Assembly (NCBI RefSeq): GCF_000235745.1
Contig: NZ_AGSX01000010.1
Location: 1 to 64,000, forward strand
DNA from: Stutzerimonas stutzeri SDM-LAC
GTDB lineage: Bacteria > Pseudomonadota > Gammaproteobacteria > Pseudomonadales > Pseudomonadaceae
DNA: 64,000 bases
Direction: 5' to 3'
The position numbers were made by a program, and so were the translations under genes. Of this stretch, positions 50,325-61,202 are shown piece by piece; position 1 is the stretch's first letter; every line of letters begins with the position of its first letter. The notes beneath the pieces were generated by a model. It had not been told where the DNA came from. It did no database searches and saw only the letters and a list, made by a program, of their open reading frames with translations.

Positions 50325-51188
50325 ATGCAGGCCATACGTCGTATTCTCGTGGTAATTGACCCGAAACTTTCCGAAAACCTGGCACTGAAAAGAGCCCGAT
50401 TGATCTCCAGCGTCAGCCAGTCCCGGCTGCACTTGCTGATCTGCGACGCCAAACAGGACCACAGCGGCTACCTCGAGCGCTTGCGTCAAGAGCTCGAAGA
50501 CCAGGGCCACGTCGTCACCGCTAAGCAGGCCTGGCATGAAAACCTGCACCAGACCATCATCTGTGTTCAGCAAGCCGAAGGCTGCGGCCTGGTGATCAAA
50601 CAGCACATCGCGGACAATCCTCTGAAGCGTGCCCTGCTGACTCCAGATGACTGGAAGCTGCTTCGCTACTGCCCCTGCCCGGTGCTAATGGTCAAAACCG
50701 AAGCGCCCTGGACGGGCGGCAACATTCTGGCCGCGGTAGACGTTGGCAATGCGGACATCGAACATCGGACACTTCATTCCAGCATCATCAACCATGGATA
50801 CCAAATTGCCTCGCTTGCCGAGGGCACATTGCACGTAATCAGCGCTCATCCGTCGGCGATGCTGTCCTCCGCTGATCCCGCGTTTCAACTCAAGGAAACG
50901 ATCGAGGCGCGTTACCGCAACGCCTGCCGCCAGTTTCAGACCGAGTTCGACATTCCCGATGGTCAGTTACACGTCGAGGAAGGCCCCGCCGATGCTCTGA
51001 TTCCTCGCGTCTGTCATCAGCTTCAGGCTGTCGTAACGGTCATCGGCACTGTCGCCCGCACCGGATTCTCTGGAGCCTTGATGGGCAACACTGCGGAAGT
51101 GGTGCTCGATACGCTGGAAAGCGATGTGCTGGTACTCAAGCCAGAGGACATCATCGACCACCTTGAAGAGCTCGTCGCTCGCCGCTAG
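50325..51188 (+). CDS. tandem universal stress protein (UspE-like)
   Basis: A 287-residue cytoplasmic protein with two Usp domains (about 1-130 and 135-285). The second has GTVARTGFSGALMGNTAEVVL, the usual phosphate-binding-type loop; the first is degenerate there. In P. aeruginosa a similar protein lies in the same neighbourhood and is induced in anaerobic or stress survival. Convergent with the DUF1289 gene, 6 bp apart. Confidence 0.9.
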   Translation: MQAIRRILVVIDPKLSENLALKRARLISSVSQSRLHLLICDAKQDHSGYLERLRQELEDQGHVVTAKQAWHENLHQTIICVQQAEGCGLVIKQHIADNPLKRALLTPDDWKLLRYCPCPVLMVKTEAPWTGGNILAAVDVGNADIEHRTLHSSIINHGYQIASLAEGTLHVISAHPSAMLSSADPAFQLKETIEARYRNACRQFQTEFDIPDGQLHVEEGPADALIPRVCHQLQAVVTVIGTVARTGFSGALMGNTAEVVLDTLESDVLVLKPEDIIDHLEELVARR

Positions 51189-51194
51189 GACCAT

Positions 51195-51680
51195 CTATTG
51201 GCTGTGTTGAGTCCCTAGAGTCATGCCCTGAAGAAACTGAGGGGCGATATAACGCTGGTAATGGGCTTCAGAAAGGAGAAAGAACTCCCGGTCAACGGCA
51301 TCGCGCAGCTCAGGCAAGGACCAATCGCGAAACTCCGGCAGCAGCACGACGCCATAGGCTTCGAGCTGCTGAATAACGCGCGCGCCGCGTGCGATCAGTT
51401 GATAAGCCCAACAGTAAGCCGACTGGTCCGCAACGAAGCGAATCTGCCGATTTTCCAGCTGACGACGCAGCAGCGCCGCATCGAAAACCTCCAGCTTTGC
51501 CGCCATCACCTGCGCAAGCAATACCTCCAGGCGCTTCCAGACCGAGCGCTTGACTTCTTCGCTATAGCCATTCCAGTCCACTACTTCATGATGAAACCGT
51601 TTGCATCCACGGCAGACGAGATCACCATAAACAGTGGAGCAAAGGCCTACGCAAGGGGTTTTGATTCGCTGATTCGACAT
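51195..51680 (-). CDS. DUF1289-family protein
   Basis: A 161-residue protein. The N-terminal DUF1289 module (residues about 8-50) has four Cys, TPCVGLCSTVYGDLVCRGCKR, which could bind a metal, then FHHEVVDWNGYSEEVKRSVW. The remaining 110 residues are of unknown function. The conserved position next to acnB and the usp gene matches other pseudomonads. Function not known. Confidence 0.85.
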   Translation of the reverse strand: MSNQRIKTPCVGLCSTVYGDLVCRGCKRFHHEVVDWNGYSEEVKRSVWKRLEVLLAQVMAAKLEVFDAALLRRQLENRQIRFVADQSAYCWAYQLIARGARVIQQLEAYGVVLLPEFRDWSLPELRDAVDREFFLLSEAHYQRYIAPQFLQGMTLGTQHSQ

Positions 51681-51856
51681 GGGTGCGATGGATCAATGGA
51701 CAGCGCCGCATCTTAGACTTTTGTCCAAGCCCGGTCACTGACCAATCCATACCAGCCGTTCGATAAAAAGCCGCACAGCCCACGGATTACGGGCCTCAGC
51801 CGAAAGCGCCAGGTGTTCCCTATCAGCCGCGCCACTGGCGAAGCCGGGCGTTTCAC

Positions 51857-51885
51857 TTAACTTTGCGAACCCGTTCCAGTAGAAT
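51857..51885 (+). promoter_or_regulatory. candidate acnB promoter
   Basis: TTAACT (51857-51862), a 17-bp spacer and TAGAAT (51880-51885). A start near 51892 would give a leader of about 190 nt that contains the whole inverted-repeat element. Confidence 0.6.
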
Positions 51886-51917
51886 CAGCCCGCCGTTTTA
51901 GGCGCCACAATCCGCAA

Positions 51918-52032
51918 GAAGCTGTTTTCAAAGCGTCACGAGCACAGTTGACCGGCTACTCCACCGGGCGCGCAGATCCCTCTAACCTGCGCCCCGGCTT
52001 TCAAACCGGCGTAAAACTTTGAAAACAGCTTC
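51918..52032 (+). promoter_or_regulatory. structured acnB leader element
   Basis: A 16-bp perfect inverted repeat, gaagctgttttcaaag at 51918-51933 and its exact complement at 52017-52032, encloses an 83-nt interior. The interior contains a strong hairpin: CCGGG(C)GCGCAG pairs with CTGCGCCCCGG (11 pairs, one bulged C) over an 11-nt loop, with further CCGG blocks on both sides. The element ends 51 nt before the GTG start. As RNA it would be a closed multi-stem domain. No known riboswitch class is recognised. Confidence 0.65.
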
Positions 52033-52083
52033 CGGATGCGCGTCCCGAGACACCCAAGGGACCAATGATGAGGGTATATAACT

Positions 52084-54693
52084 GTGCTTGAAGCCTATCG
52101 CAAACACGTAGAAGAGCGTGCCGCCCAGGGCGTCGTGCCCCAGCCGCTGAACGCCGAGCAGACCGCAGGCCTGGTCGAACTTCTGAAAAACCCGCCAGCC
52201 GGCGAAGAACAGTTTCTTCTCGACCTGATCACCAACCGTGTTCCGGCGGGCGTCGATGAAGCTGCCTACGTCAAGGCCGGTTTCCTGGCAGCCATCGCCA
52301 AGGGTGAAGCCGCCTCTCCGCTGATCAGCAAGCAACACGCTGTAGAGCTGCTGGGCACTATGCAGGGCGGTTACAACATCGTCACGCTGGTTGACCTTCT
52401 GGACAACCCGGAGCTCTCTGACACCACCGCAAAAGAGCTAAAGCACACGCTGCTGATGTTCGATGCGTTTCACGACGTGGCGGAAAAAGCCAAAGCTGGC
52501 AATGCCAACGCCAAATCTGTTCTGCAGTCCTGGGCCGACGGCGAGTGGTTCAAGAATCGCGCACCGGTCGCCGAGAAAGTCACTCTGACCGTATTCAAGG
52601 TCACTGGCGAAACCAACACCGACGATCTGTCCCCGGCGCCTGACGCCTGGTCGCGCCCGGATATCCCACTGCATGCCCTGGCCATGCTGAAAATGGCGCG
52701 CGACGGCATCAACCCCGACGTTCCTGGTTCGGTTGGTCCGCTCAAGCAGATGCAAGAGCTGACGACAAAAGGCTTCCCAATCGCCTACGTGGGTGACGTA
52801 GTCGGTACCGGCTCCTCGCGTAAATCCGCTACAAACTCCGTGCTGTGGTTCTTTGGTGATGACATTCCCAACGTACCGAACAAGCGTGCCGGTGGTTTCT
52901 GCTTCGGCACCAAGATCGCTCCGATCTTCTACAACACCATGGAAGACGCCGGCGCCCTGCCAATCGAGTTCGATTGCTCCGACCTGGCCATGGGCGACGT
53001 GATCGACGTCTACCCATACAAAGGCGAAGTCCGTCGTCATGGCAGCGATGAAGTGGTCACCACTTTCCAGCTGAAAACCGACGTCCTGCTCGACGAAGTG
53101 CGCGCTGGCGGCCGTATTCCTCTGATCATCGGTCGCGGCCTGACCGAAAAAGCACGTGCCGAACTGGGCATGGGTCCGTCCGATCTGTTCAAAAAGCCAG
53201 AAGCACCGGCAGAGAGCAACAAGGGCTTTACTCTTGCGCAGAAGATGGTCGGCCGCGCCTGCGGTCTGCCGGAAGGCAAAGGCGTGCGTCCGGGCACCTA
53301 CTGCGAGCCGAAGATGACCACTGTCGGTTCCCAGGACACTACTGGCCCGATGACTCGCGACGAGCTGAAGGACCTGGCTTGCCTGGGCTTCTCGGCTGAC
53401 CTGGTGATGCAGTCCTTCTGCCACACCGCGGCTTATCCGAAGCCGATCGACGTCACCACCCACCACACGCTGCCGGACTTCATCATGACCCGCGGCGGTG
53501 TTTCCCTGCGTCCTGGTGACGGCATCATCCACAGCTGGCTGAACCGCATGCTGCTGCCGGACACAGTTGGTACCGGCGGTGACTCGCACACCCGCTTCCC
53601 GATGGGCATCTCGTTCCCGGCCGGTTCCGGCCTGGTTGCCTTCGCTGCCGCTACCGGCGTAATGCCGCTGGATATGCCGGAATCGGTACTGGTTCGCTTC
53701 AAGGGCAAGATGCAACCTGGCATCACCCTGCGCGATCTGGTTCATGCAATCCCTTACTACGCCATCCAGAAAGGCCTGCTGACCGTCGAGAAAAAAGGCA
53801 AGAAGAACATCTTCTCTGGCCGCATTCTCGAGATCGAAGGTCTGAATGAACTGACCGTCGAGCAAGCGTTCGAGCTGTCCGACGCCTCGGCAGAGCGCTC
53901 TGCTGCTGGCTGCACGATCAAGCTGCCGGAAGCGGCAATTGCCGAATACCTGCAGTCGAACATCACCCTGCTGCGCTGGATGATCAGCGAAGGCTACGGC
54001 GATGCTCGTACGCTGGAGCGCCGCGCACAGGCCATGGAAGCCTGGTTGGCCAAGCCGGAACTGCTGGCTGCCGATGCGGACGCCGAATACGCCGAGATCA
54101 TCGAGATCGACCTGTCCGAAGTCACTGAGCCTGTGCTCTGTGCACCGAACGACCCGGACGACGCTCGCCTGCTCTCGACCGTCCAAGGCGAGAAGATTGA
54201 CGAAGTGTTCATCGGTTCGTGCATGACAAACATTGGTCACTTCCGCGCCGCCGGCAAGCTGCTGGACAAAGTCGAAGGCTCCCTGCCTACGCGCCTGTGG
54301 CTGTCGCCTCCGACCAAGATGGACCAGCATCAGCTGACCGAGGAAGGCTATTACGGTATTTACGGTCGCGCCGGCGCACGACTGGAGATGCCAGGCTGCT
54401 CGCTGTGCATGGGTAACCAGGCACGTGTTGAAACCGGCTCGACAGTCGTTTCCACCTCGACCCGTAACTTCCCTAACCGCCTCGGCGACGCGACCAACGT
54501 GTACCTGGCTTCTGCCGAACTGGCAGCAGTTGCTTCGATTCTTGGCCGTCTGCCGACCGTCGAGGAGTACATGGTCTACGCCGCTCAGATCGATACCATG
54601 GCAGCTGATGTCTACCGCTACCTGAGCTTCGATCAGATTGCTGAGTTCCGCGAATCCGCGGCGAAGGCAAAGATCGAGGTGAATGCTGTTTGA
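52084..54693 (+). CDS. acnB: aconitate hydratase B
   Basis: An 869-residue TCA-cycle aconitase (citrate to isocitrate). [4Fe-4S] ligands are Cys713 (GSCMTN), Cys772 and Cys775 (PGCSLCMGN), matching the spacing in E. coli AcnB. The N-terminal HEAT-like domain starts [15 protein letters not shown]. The start is GTG at 52084, the usual AcnB start. Preceded by a long leader with a strong inverted repeat; AcnB can bind mRNA as apo-protein in other bacteria, so autoregulation is conceivable but unproven. Confidence 0.97.
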   Translation: MLEAYRKHVEERAAQGVVPQPLNAEQTAGLVELLKNPPAGEEQFLLDLITNRVPAGVDEAAYVKAGFLAAIAKGEAASPLISKQHAVELLGTMQGGYNIVTLVDLLDNPELSDTTAKELKHTLLMFDAFHDVAEKAKAGNANAKSVLQSWADGEWFKNRAPVAEKVTLTVFKVTGETNTDDLSPAPDAWSRPDIPLHALAMLKMARDGINPDVPGSVGPLKQMQELTTKGFPIAYVGDVVGTGSSRKSATNSVLWFFGDDIPNVPNKRAGGFCFGTKIAPIFYNTMEDAGALPIEFDCSDLAMGDVIDVYPYKGEVRRHGSDEVVTTFQLKTDVLLDEVRAGGRIPLIIGRGLTEKARAELGMGPSDLFKKPEAPAESNKGFTLAQKMVGRACGLPEGKGVRPGTYCEPKMTTVGSQDTTGPMTRDELKDLACLGFSADLVMQSFCHTAAYPKPIDVTTHHTLPDFIMTRGGVSLRPGDGIIHSWLNRMLLPDTVGTGGDSHTRFPMGISFPAGSGLVAFAAATGVMPLDMPESVLVRFKGKMQPGITLRDLVHAIPYYAIQKGLLTVEKKGKKNIFSGRILEIEGLNELTVEQAFELSDASAERSAAGCTIKLPEAAIAEYLQSNITLLRWMISEGYGDARTLERRAQAMEAWLAKPELLAADADAEYAEIIEIDLSEVTEPVLCAPNDPDDARLLSTVQGEKIDEVFIGSCMTNIGHFRAAGKLLDKVEGSLPTRLWLSPPTKMDQHQLTEEGYYGIYGRAGARLEMPGCSLCMGNQARVETGSTVVSTSTRNFPNRLGDATNVYLASAELAAVASILGRLPTVEEYMVYAAQIDTMAADVYRYLSFDQIAEFRESAAKAKIEVNAV

Positions 54694-55017
54694 TGGACCC
54701 GTGACAACGCTCGCCTTGCAGGCTGGATAGAACGGCCTGACGATGCAGCAGTAGATGAGCAAGCGCCCCGACTGGTTCGGGGCGCTTGCTTTTGCGGATC
54801 TCATACAACTGCCGGCGCAGCTATGCGACAATGGCGGCATTGTCTGGCATGAACCCCTACCTTGATCCCAACAGCTCGGCCTCCTGCGCACGAATGCTGC
54901 CGCCAACGTACGCCCACCAGATCAATGCGGTAGGGCTTTGGGCAAACGAGCAACGACGTTTGCGCCAAACATGCACAAGCCGAAACCTAACACTCTGAAA
55001 CCCGCGAGATAGCGTTC
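54694..55017. other. acnB-ybiT intergenic region
   Basis: About 320 bp with the acnB terminator (54759-54793) and a small perfect inverted repeat GACAAT-GGCGGC-ATTGTC (54827-54844). No gene seen. Confidence 0.6.
54759..54793 (+). terminator. terminator after acnB
   Basis: Perfect stem gcaagcgccccga / tcggggcgcttgc with a 5-nt loop and TTTT. Confidence 0.9.
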
Positions 55018-56604
55018 TTGATTTCTACAGCTAACATCACCATGCAGTTTGGCGCCAAGCCGCTGTTTGAAAACGTTTCCGTCAAGTTTGGCAATGGCAA
55101 TCGCTACGGCCTGATCGGCGCCAACGGCTGCGGCAAGTCGACCTTCATGAAAATCCTCGGTGGCGACCTGGAGCCGTCCGCCGGTCAGGTCATGCTCGAG
55201 CCCAACGTGCGCCTGGGCAAGCTGCGGCAGGATCAGTTCGCCTACGAAGACTTCAACGTCATCGACACGGTGATCATGGGCCATGAGGCGCTATGGAAGG
55301 TCAAGGCCGAGCGCGAGCGTATCTACTCGCTACCGGAAATGAGCGAAGAAGACGGCATGGCGGTGGCGGAACTGGAAACAGAGTTCGCGGAGATGGACGG
55401 CTATACCGCCGAATCGCGCGCCGGCGAGCTGCTGCTGGGCCTGGGTATCCCGCTCGAACAGCACTTTGGGCCGATGAGCGAGGTGGCGCCGGGCTGGAAA
55501 CTGCGCGTACTGCTGGCCCAGGCGTTGTTTTCCGATCCGGAAGTGTTGCTGCTCGATGAGCCAACCAACCACCTGGACATCAACACCATCCGCTGGCTGG
55601 AAAACATCCTCACGGCGCGTAACAGCACCATGATCATCATTTCCCACGACCGGCACTTCCTGAACAGCGTGTGCACGCACATGGCCGACCTCGACTACGG
55701 CGAGCTGCGGCTGTTCCCGGGCAACTACGACGAATACATGACCGCGGCCACTCAATCGCGCGAACAACTGTTGGCCGACAACGCCAAGAAGAAGGCACAG
55801 ATCGCCGAACTGCAAACCTTCGTCAGCCGCTTTTCAGCCAACGCCTCGAAGGCCAAGCAGGCAACCTCGCGAGCCAAGCAGATCGACAAGATCCAGCTGG
55901 CTGAGGTCAAGCCATCCAGCCGTGTCAGCCCGTTCATCCGCTTCGAGCAAACAAAGAAGCTGCACCGCCAGGCAGTCACTGTGGAGAACGTCGCGAAGGG
56001 CTTCGACGGCAAAACGCTGTTCAAGAACTTCAGCTTTACCGTCGAGGCCGGCGAGCGCGTAGCCATCATCGGGCCCAACGGCATCGGCAAGACCACCCTG
56101 CTGCGCACGCTGGTTGGCGAACTGCAGCCCGACGCGGGTTCGGTAAAGTGGACCGAGAGCGCCGAGCTCGGCTACTACGCCCAGGATCACGCTGATGATT
56201 TCGAGGACGATGTCACGCTGTTCGACTGGATGGGTCAGTGGACGCAAGGGGGTGAGCAGGTCGTCCGCGGCACGCTGGGTCGCATGCTGTTCTCCAACGA
56301 CGAGATTCTGAAATCCGTCCGGGTGATATCAGGTGGTGAACAGGGCCGCATGCTGTTCGGCAAACTGATCCTGAAAAAGCCCAACGTGCTGCTGATGGAC
56401 GAACCGACCAACCACCTCGACATGGAATCGATCGAGGCGCTGAACCTTGCACTGGAGAATTACCCGGGAACGCTGATCTTCGTCAGCCACGACCGGGAAT
56501 TTGTCGGCTCGCTAGCGACCCGCATTATCGAGCTGTCGGATTCAGGTGTGACCGACTTCAGCGGTACCTACGATGACTACCTGCGCAGCCTCGGTGTGAT
56601 CTAA
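55018..56604 (+). CDS. ybiT: ABC-F ribosome-associated ATPase, YbiT type
   Basis: A 528-residue cytosolic protein with two ATPase domains and no membrane part. Domain 1: Walker [10 protein letters not shown], Walker [13 protein letters not shown]. Linker (about 235-300) rich in Lys/Gln ([18 protein letters not shown]). Domain 2: [30 protein letters not shown]. Domain 1 lacks a plain LSGGQ ([17 protein letters not shown]), as in E. coli YbiT. Start is TTG at 55018, matching the YbiT N-terminus. ABC-F proteins act on the ribosome E site during translation. Confidence 0.93.
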   Translation: MISTANITMQFGAKPLFENVSVKFGNGNRYGLIGANGCGKSTFMKILGGDLEPSAGQVMLEPNVRLGKLRQDQFAYEDFNVIDTVIMGHEALWKVKAERERIYSLPEMSEEDGMAVAELETEFAEMDGYTAESRAGELLLGLGIPLEQHFGPMSEVAPGWKLRVLLAQALFSDPEVLLLDEPTNHLDINTIRWLENILTARNSTMIIISHDRHFLNSVCTHMADLDYGELRLFPGNYDEYMTAATQSREQLLADNAKKKAQIAELQTFVSRFSANASKAKQATSRAKQIDKIQLAEVKPSSRVSPFIRFEQTKKLHRQAVTVENVAKGFDGKTLFKNFSFTVEAGERVAIIGPNGIGKTTLLRTLVGELQPDAGSVKWTESAELGYYAQDHADDFEDDVTLFDWMGQWTQGGEQVVRGTLGRMLFSNDEILKSVRVISGGEQGRMLFGKLILKKPNVLLMDEPTNHLDMESIEALNLALENYPGTLIFVSHDREFVGSLATRIIELSDSGVTDFSGTYDDYLRSLGVI

Positions 56605-56624
56605 GGCAATTCGATCTGACAAAG

Positions 56625-56649
56625 CGCCCCGTTCAACCGGGGCGTTTTT
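56625..56649 (+). terminator. terminator after ybiT
   Basis: Stem cgccccg / cggggcg with a 6-nt loop, followed by TTTTT. Confidence 0.88.
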
Positions 56650-56668
56650 GTGTCTGCTGCGTTTGGTT

Positions 56669-57382
56669 TTATGCGCTCGGATACCGCAGGAACTGATGCA
56701 GCCTCTGGAGATACAGATAGTCCAGCCACACAGCCTGGTGGGCCAAAACGATCAGCCAGAACACCAGCTGGAACGAAAGCTTGCGCGTCTTGTGACGTAG
56801 CATTTGCTGAGCGATCAACGCCCCCGGCCAGCCCCCAAATAGCTCAACCAGATGCAGACGCGCCTCGGGTATACGCCAGCCGCTACGCAGTGCGCTGCGC
56901 TTGTCGTGCAGGTAGAGCCCAAAGGCCAACAGGCTGGCCGATAGATAGGCATAGAGCGGCCAGTAAGCGCCCTGCTCCGCCAGACGAAAAAGCCCGAGCG
57001 CTGGCAGCAGACCGAGCAGGACGAGACCCAAGAGCTTTGGTAGTGCCCGTTTTATCGAACCGCGGCTCCGAGGCCGCACTTCAGGCTTAGTGCGTGCTTG
57101 GGAGGTTTTGGTCTTCGCGGACTGGATCGCTACGACTGGCGGCTTTCGTCCGATGCTTGGCTCGTCTAAAGACAGTCCCCCATCCAGGCGAATATGCGCG
57201 GCGCGCAAGCGCCCCTTCTCGTCCCGTTCGCAGATATAGAGAACCGGGTCACCCTGCACTGGACGGCGAGTGCCGCGCATGGCCGAGATATGCGCGAAGA
57301 TTTCCTCACCGCCCTGCTCCGGTCGAATGAAACCGAATCCCTTCTGATCGTTCCAGCTTTTCAGCTGACCGCGCGATTCCAT
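56669..57382 (-). CDS. cold-shock-domain/DUF1294 membrane protein
   Basis: A 237-residue fusion. Residues 3-68 form a cold-shock domain (GQLKSWNDQKGFGFIRPEQG, EEIFAHISAM). A basic linker (about 75-112) leads to two hydrophobic segments (113-133 and 138-158), then a DUF1294 part (YLHDKRSALRSGWRIPEARLHLVELFGGWPGAL split over 155-190) and a last helix near 205-225. It would tether a nucleic-acid-binding domain to the inner membrane. Function unknown. It is convergent with ybiT. Confidence 0.88.
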   Translation of the reverse strand: MESRGQLKSWNDQKGFGFIRPEQGGEEIFAHISAMRGTRRPVQGDPVLYICERDEKGRLRAAHIRLDGGLSLDEPSIGRKPPVVAIQSAKTKTSQARTKPEVRPRSRGSIKRALPKLLGLVLLGLLPALGLFRLAEQGAYWPLYAYLSASLLAFGLYLHDKRSALRSGWRIPEARLHLVELFGGWPGALIAQQMLRHKTRKLSFQLVFWLIVLAHQAVWLDYLYLQRLHQFLRYPSA

Positions 57383-57449
57383 AGCAAGTGGCCCAGCGAA
57401 AAACCGGGGATTCTAGACGCTTACCTTCGGACCTGCGAGCAGCAAGCCG

Positions 57450-58424
57450 TTATCGGGTTGGGATGTAGCGGCGCTCGAGAAAATCGACAAGCAGTTTGTT
57501 GACCTCCCCAGGCTGCTCGCCCTGTATCCAATGGCCGCAGTCTTCAATCAGGTACTGCTCGAGGTCGGGCACCCAGCTGGGCATCTTCTGCAGGGTATGT
57601 GCTTCCAGGGTGCCGACCGGGTCCTTGTCGCCCAGCAGGAAAAGCGCGGGCTGCTCCACCTTGCGCTCGGCCAACGGCGCGGTGCGCGCCCAGTTACGCT
57701 CGAAATTGCGGTACCAATTCAGTGCGCCACGAAAGCCGCGCCCCTCGAACGTAGCGAGGTAGACGGCGAACGCGTCAGAATCGCACCAGGCTGGCGGCGC
57801 GCCGGGATCTCGCATGCCTTGATAGAGCGAGCTGCCGACCGGTTTGTCCTGTAGGAAGAAGTCCCTGGGAACCGATGCCGACGTGTTGTGCATCATCATC
57901 CGCAACGTGCGCGGAATGTCCTGATCTAATTCGGTCTCAGCAACACCAGGCTGCTGGAAGTAAAGGATGTAGTTGAACCGATTAGCGAACTGGCTGCGGA
58001 TGATCTCGATCGCAGGCCTTTTCGGGCGACCTCCGTAGGGTACCGCCATGGCAGCGACCACCTTGACGCGCTGCGGCTCGAGCAAAGCCAGATGCCAGGC
58101 GACCGGTGCGCCCCAATCGTGGCCGACTACCGCAACCGAGGTCTGGCCAAGCAGGTCCATCGCGGCCTGTATATCACCGCATACGGTAATCAAGTCGTAG
58201 CTGGCGACGTCGTCCGGCGCACTGCTCTGCCCGTAACCGCGCATTTCAGGGCTCATCACTCGATAGCCGGCATCCGCTAGCATCCGGATCTGATGCCGCC
58301 ACGAAAACCAGCTTTCCGGAAACCCGTGCAGCAGCCAGACTATCGGCCCTCCGACTGGACCGGCGCTGTAGAGGCTGAGGGTGATGCCATTGACCGTTAA
58401 AAGCTGGTGTTCGAATGGGTACAC
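57450..58424 (-). CDS. alpha/beta-hydrolase, epoxide-hydrolase-like
   Basis: A 324-residue enzyme. The oxyanion-hole motif is HGFPESWFSW, the nucleophile elbow VVGHDWGAPVAW carries Asp as nucleophile (not Ser), and the late triad members are in LGDKDPVG and DCGHWIQGEQ. Asp nucleophile plus HGFPE point to soluble epoxide hydrolase or haloalkane dehalogenase; the Tyr pair expected for epoxide hydrolases is plausible in the cap. No signal peptide. Natural substrate unknown. Upstream of it on the same strand, 32 bp away, is uppP. Confidence 0.86.
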   Translation of the reverse strand: MYPFEHQLLTVNGITLSLYSAGPVGGPIVWLLHGFPESWFSWRHQIRMLADAGYRVMSPEMRGYGQSSAPDDVASYDLITVCGDIQAAMDLLGQTSVAVVGHDWGAPVAWHLALLEPQRVKVVAAMAVPYGGRPKRPAIEIIRSQFANRFNYILYFQQPGVAETELDQDIPRTLRMMMHNTSASVPRDFFLQDKPVGSSLYQGMRDPGAPPAWCDSDAFAVYLATFEGRGFRGALNWYRNFERNWARTAPLAERKVEQPALFLLGDKDPVGTLEAHTLQKMPSWVPDLEQYLIEDCGHWIQGEQPGEVNKLLVDFLERRYIPTR

Positions 58425-58456
58425 GTAGTCGCTCCTTGGCTATCTGCTCTGAGCGT

Positions 58457-59287
58457 TCAGCCTGCCGCGGTAGTCCAGTCGATCAGGCTGAACTGCCAGG
58501 TCGCAAGGATGATGATGCCGAAGATGATCCGATACCAGGCAAATGCCGCATAGCTATGGTTGCCTATAAATTTAAGCAAGGCTTTGACCGCCAGCATCGC
58601 GAAAATGAAGGACGTAACGAATCCGATGGCGAAGACTGGCAAATCGGCCGGCTGGAAGAGGTCGCGATACTTGTAGCCGGAGTACACCGCGGCGCCGACC
58701 ATCGTTGGCATGGCCAGAAAGAACGAAAACTCAGTGGCGGCCTTACGCGATAGGCCAAACAATAGCCCTCCGATAATGGTAGCGCCGGAACGCGATGTGC
58801 CCGGGATCAGGGCAAGGCATTGGGCGAAACCGACTTTAAGCGCCTGGGTCCAGTGCATGTCGTCGACCGTTTCGGCGTGCACTGCATGCCGCCGCTTTTC
58901 TGCCCAGAGCATTACCACACCGCCAATCACCAGCGCTGTTGCAACCGTGATCGGGTTGAACAGGTACTCATGAATAACGTCAGCGAACGCAACGCCGAGC
59001 ACTACCGCAGGAAAGAACGCGACCAGCAGATTCCCGGTGAATTTCTGAGCCTGCTTCTCCTTCGGCAGACCGACCACCACGTCAAATATCTTGCCTCGAT
59101 ATTCCCAGACGACGGCCAGGATGGCACCTAGCTGAATGATGATATTGAAAGCCAATGCTCTTTCGCCGCCGAAGCCGATCAGGTCGGCGACGATGATCTG
59201 GTGCCCGGTACTGGAAATCGGCAGAAATTCCGTAATGCCTTCCACCACCCCGAGAAGCAACGCCTGAAAGGCAAGCCAAAGGTCCAT
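58457..59287 (-). CDS. uppP: undecaprenyl-diphosphatase UppP (BacA)
   Basis: A 276-residue inner-membrane enzyme recycling undecaprenyl pyrophosphate for cell-wall synthesis; gives bacitracin tolerance. The signature motifs are [15 protein letters not shown] and [15 protein letters not shown], with about eight membrane segments. The frame extends to 59431, but the ATG at 59285-59287 ([13 protein letters not shown]) follows GGGGAT and fits the family. Confidence 0.95.
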   Translation of the reverse strand: MDLWLAFQALLLGVVEGITEFLPISSTGHQIIVADLIGFGGERALAFNIIIQLGAILAVVWEYRGKIFDVVVGLPKEKQAQKFTGNLLVAFFPAVVLGVAFADVIHEYLFNPITVATALVIGGVVMLWAEKRRHAVHAETVDDMHWTQALKVGFAQCLALIPGTSRSGATIIGGLLFGLSRKAATEFSFFLAMPTMVGAAVYSGYKYRDLFQPADLPVFAIGFVTSFIFAMLAVKALLKFIGNHSYAAFAWYRIIFGIIILATWQFSLIDWTTAAG

Positions 59288-59567
59288 CCGATCCCCATTA
59301 GCGGCGCAACTCACCGCGACTGAATATGCAACAAAGGTATATGTCAGATAGCCATCTGAGCGCTGTTCTGACTCGTTTGAGACAAGTAAATTCATTGGGC
59401 AGACGTGGCCACCCTCATCTTTTTCCAACAACTGCCGAAACGCTATTCATAAGCCATGGCCAACAGCCACTGTTGTACTTGGTTTTGCAAGGCGGACCAT
59501 GTCGTCGCGCTGCACTGCCTATTTGAATAATAAAGAACAAAACGCATCAACAGGAGCTTACAACCCC

Positions 59568-61202
59568 ATGAATCTGCTAAGAAACCTCCCAATCAGTAAG
59601 CGCCTCTGGCTGATTCCTCTGGTCGCAGTTGCGATGCTCTTTGTGCTTGGCTTGTTGATGATCCAGCAGGTTCGTATCGACCTGTACAAAGGCAAACAGG
59701 TGATGACGCAGAACATCGTCGAGACGGCGCGAGGAGTGCTCATCTACTATCAGCAGCTCGAAGCCAGCGGAAGCATGACAACCGCTGAGGCGCAGAAAGC
59801 TGCGATGGACCAGGTTCGCTTGATTCGCTATGGCCAGAACGATTATTTCTGGATCAACGACATGCAGCCGGTCATGGTTATGCATCCTATGAAGCCGGAG
59901 CTTGAAGGTCAGGACCTCTCCAAGGTCAAAGATCCGAACGGCAAAGCACTGTTCAATGAAATGGTGAAGGTCGCTCAACTCAAAGGTGCCGGGCTGGTTG
60001 ACTATCAATGGGCGAAGCCCGGAGAAAAAGACCCGGTGCCGAAGATTTCCTATGTCGAGCTATTCAAACCCTGGGGCTGGATCATCGGTTCAGGCATCTA
60101 CGTTGACGATGTCGAGGCGGAATTTCAGAATTATCTGGTACGTTTTTCGCTCATCGGTTTGGCCGTAGCTGCTCTGATGGCTGTTCTGGTCGCCATTCTC
60201 ATCCGCAGCATCATCCAGCCGCTGCGTCACTCCATGCAGGCCATGGCCAACATCGCCAGCGGCGAAGCTGACCTGACACGCAACCTCGACGTCTCGGGTA
60301 ACGACGAGCTGACCACGCTTAGCCGCGACTTCAACACATTCACTCAAAAGCTCCGCACAGTGATCGGGCAACTGTTCGAGACCTCCGGCGCTCTGGAGAC
60401 CTCATCGAGCGCACTCGGCGCGCTGGCCGGACAGGCACACAAGCAAAGTCAGCAGCAGTCGCAGCAGATGGAGCTGGTTGCCACCGCCGTCAACGAGGTG
60501 ACCTACGCGGTTCAGGAAGTGGCAAAGAACGCCGAGCACGCTTCGAACGAAGTCGGCGATGCGGAGCAACAGGCGGGCTTGGGTCAACGGAATATTGAAG
60601 CCAGTTTGCAGCAGATCGATCAGCTCTCAACCACCATTAACGAAGCTGTGGGAGTCATCCAGTCGTTAGCGGACGAGACCACGAAGATCGGATCGGTGCT
60701 CGAGGTTATCGGTTCCATCGCCGATCAAACCAACCTCCTCGCGCTGAACGCGGCAATCGAGGCAGCCCGTGCTGGCGAGCAGGGTCGTGGCTTCGCAGTG
60801 GTGGCTGACGAGGTTCGCCTGCTTGCGCAGCGCACCCAGACCTCAACGGCCGAAATTCACACCATGATCGAGCGTCTGCAGAAGAATTCAGGCGCGGCAG
60901 TCACGGTGATCATGGAAAGCAGTCGAGCGTCCCAAGCCACCGTGGAACAAGCGAGTCAGGCCGGGGCCAGCCTTGGTCAGATCGCTCAGGCGCTGCGCAA
61001 TCTGTCGGGATTGAACGCATCGATAGCCAGCGCGACATTGCAACAAACGCACGTCGTCGAAGACATTAACCAGAACGTCACCCAGGCAGCTGGATTGGCA
61101 CAGCAAAGCACCCGGGCGGCAGAACAGTCCAGCGCGGCGGGAGAGCGGCTCGGCGAGCTGGCCGAACAATTGAATCGTCTGCTCAAGCAATTCAAAGTCT
61201 AA
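59568..61202 (+). CDS. methyl-accepting chemotaxis protein with single Cache domain
   Basis: A 544-residue chemoreceptor. Start ATG 59568 ([15 protein letters not shown]), with AGGAG upstream; the longer frame from 59499 is ignored. TM1 about 12-34, periplasmic sCache_2-type domain about 35-188 ([34 protein letters not shown]), TM2 about 190-213, HAMP about 214-266, and the signalling domain to the C-terminus with the hairpin tip [20 protein letters not shown]. No C-terminal CheR-tether pentapeptide is seen. Ligand unknown; sCache_2 receptors often sense small organic acids. Confidence 0.94.
   Translation: MNLLRNLPISKRLWLIPLVAVAMLFVLGLLMIQQVRIDLYKGKQVMTQNIVETARGVLIYYQQLEASGSMTTAEAQKAAMDQVRLIRYGQNDYFWINDMQPVMVMHPMKPELEGQDLSKVKDPNGKALFNEMVKVAQLKGAGLVDYQWAKPGEKDPVPKISYVELFKPWGWIIGSGIYVDDVEAEFQNYLVRFSLIGLAVAALMAVLVAILIRSIIQPLRHSMQAMANIASGEADLTRNLDVSGNDELTTLSRDFNTFTQKLRTVIGQLFETSGALETSSSALGALAGQAHKQSQQQSQQMELVATAVNEVTYAVQEVAKNAEHASNEVGDAEQQAGLGQRNIEASLQQIDQLSTTINEAVGVIQSLADETTKIGSVLEVIGSIADQTNLLALNAAIEAARAGEQGRGFAVVADEVRLLAQRTQTSTAEIHTMIERLQKNSGAAVTVIMESSRASQATVEQASQAGASLGQIAQALRNLSGLNASIASATLQQTHVVEDINQNVTQAAGLAQQSTRAAEQSSAAGERLGELAEQLNRLLKQFKV

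Larger units (their letters stand above)
51681..52083. other. acnB upstream region with structured leader
   Basis: 400 bp without a gene. It holds a sigma-70-type promoter (51857-51885) and the inverted-repeat leader element (51918-52032). The acnB SD (gaggg near 52070) follows. Confidence 0.7.

Noticed and set aside
52438-54906. 822-residue open frame on the minus strand
   Set aside because: Antisense to acnB, which has all iron-sulfur ligands; a shadow of biased codon use.
59440-59567. FliA-type (sigma-28) promoter for the chemoreceptor
   Set aside because: A GCCGAAAC resembling the -10 occurs upstream, but no matching -35 is present at the right distance.
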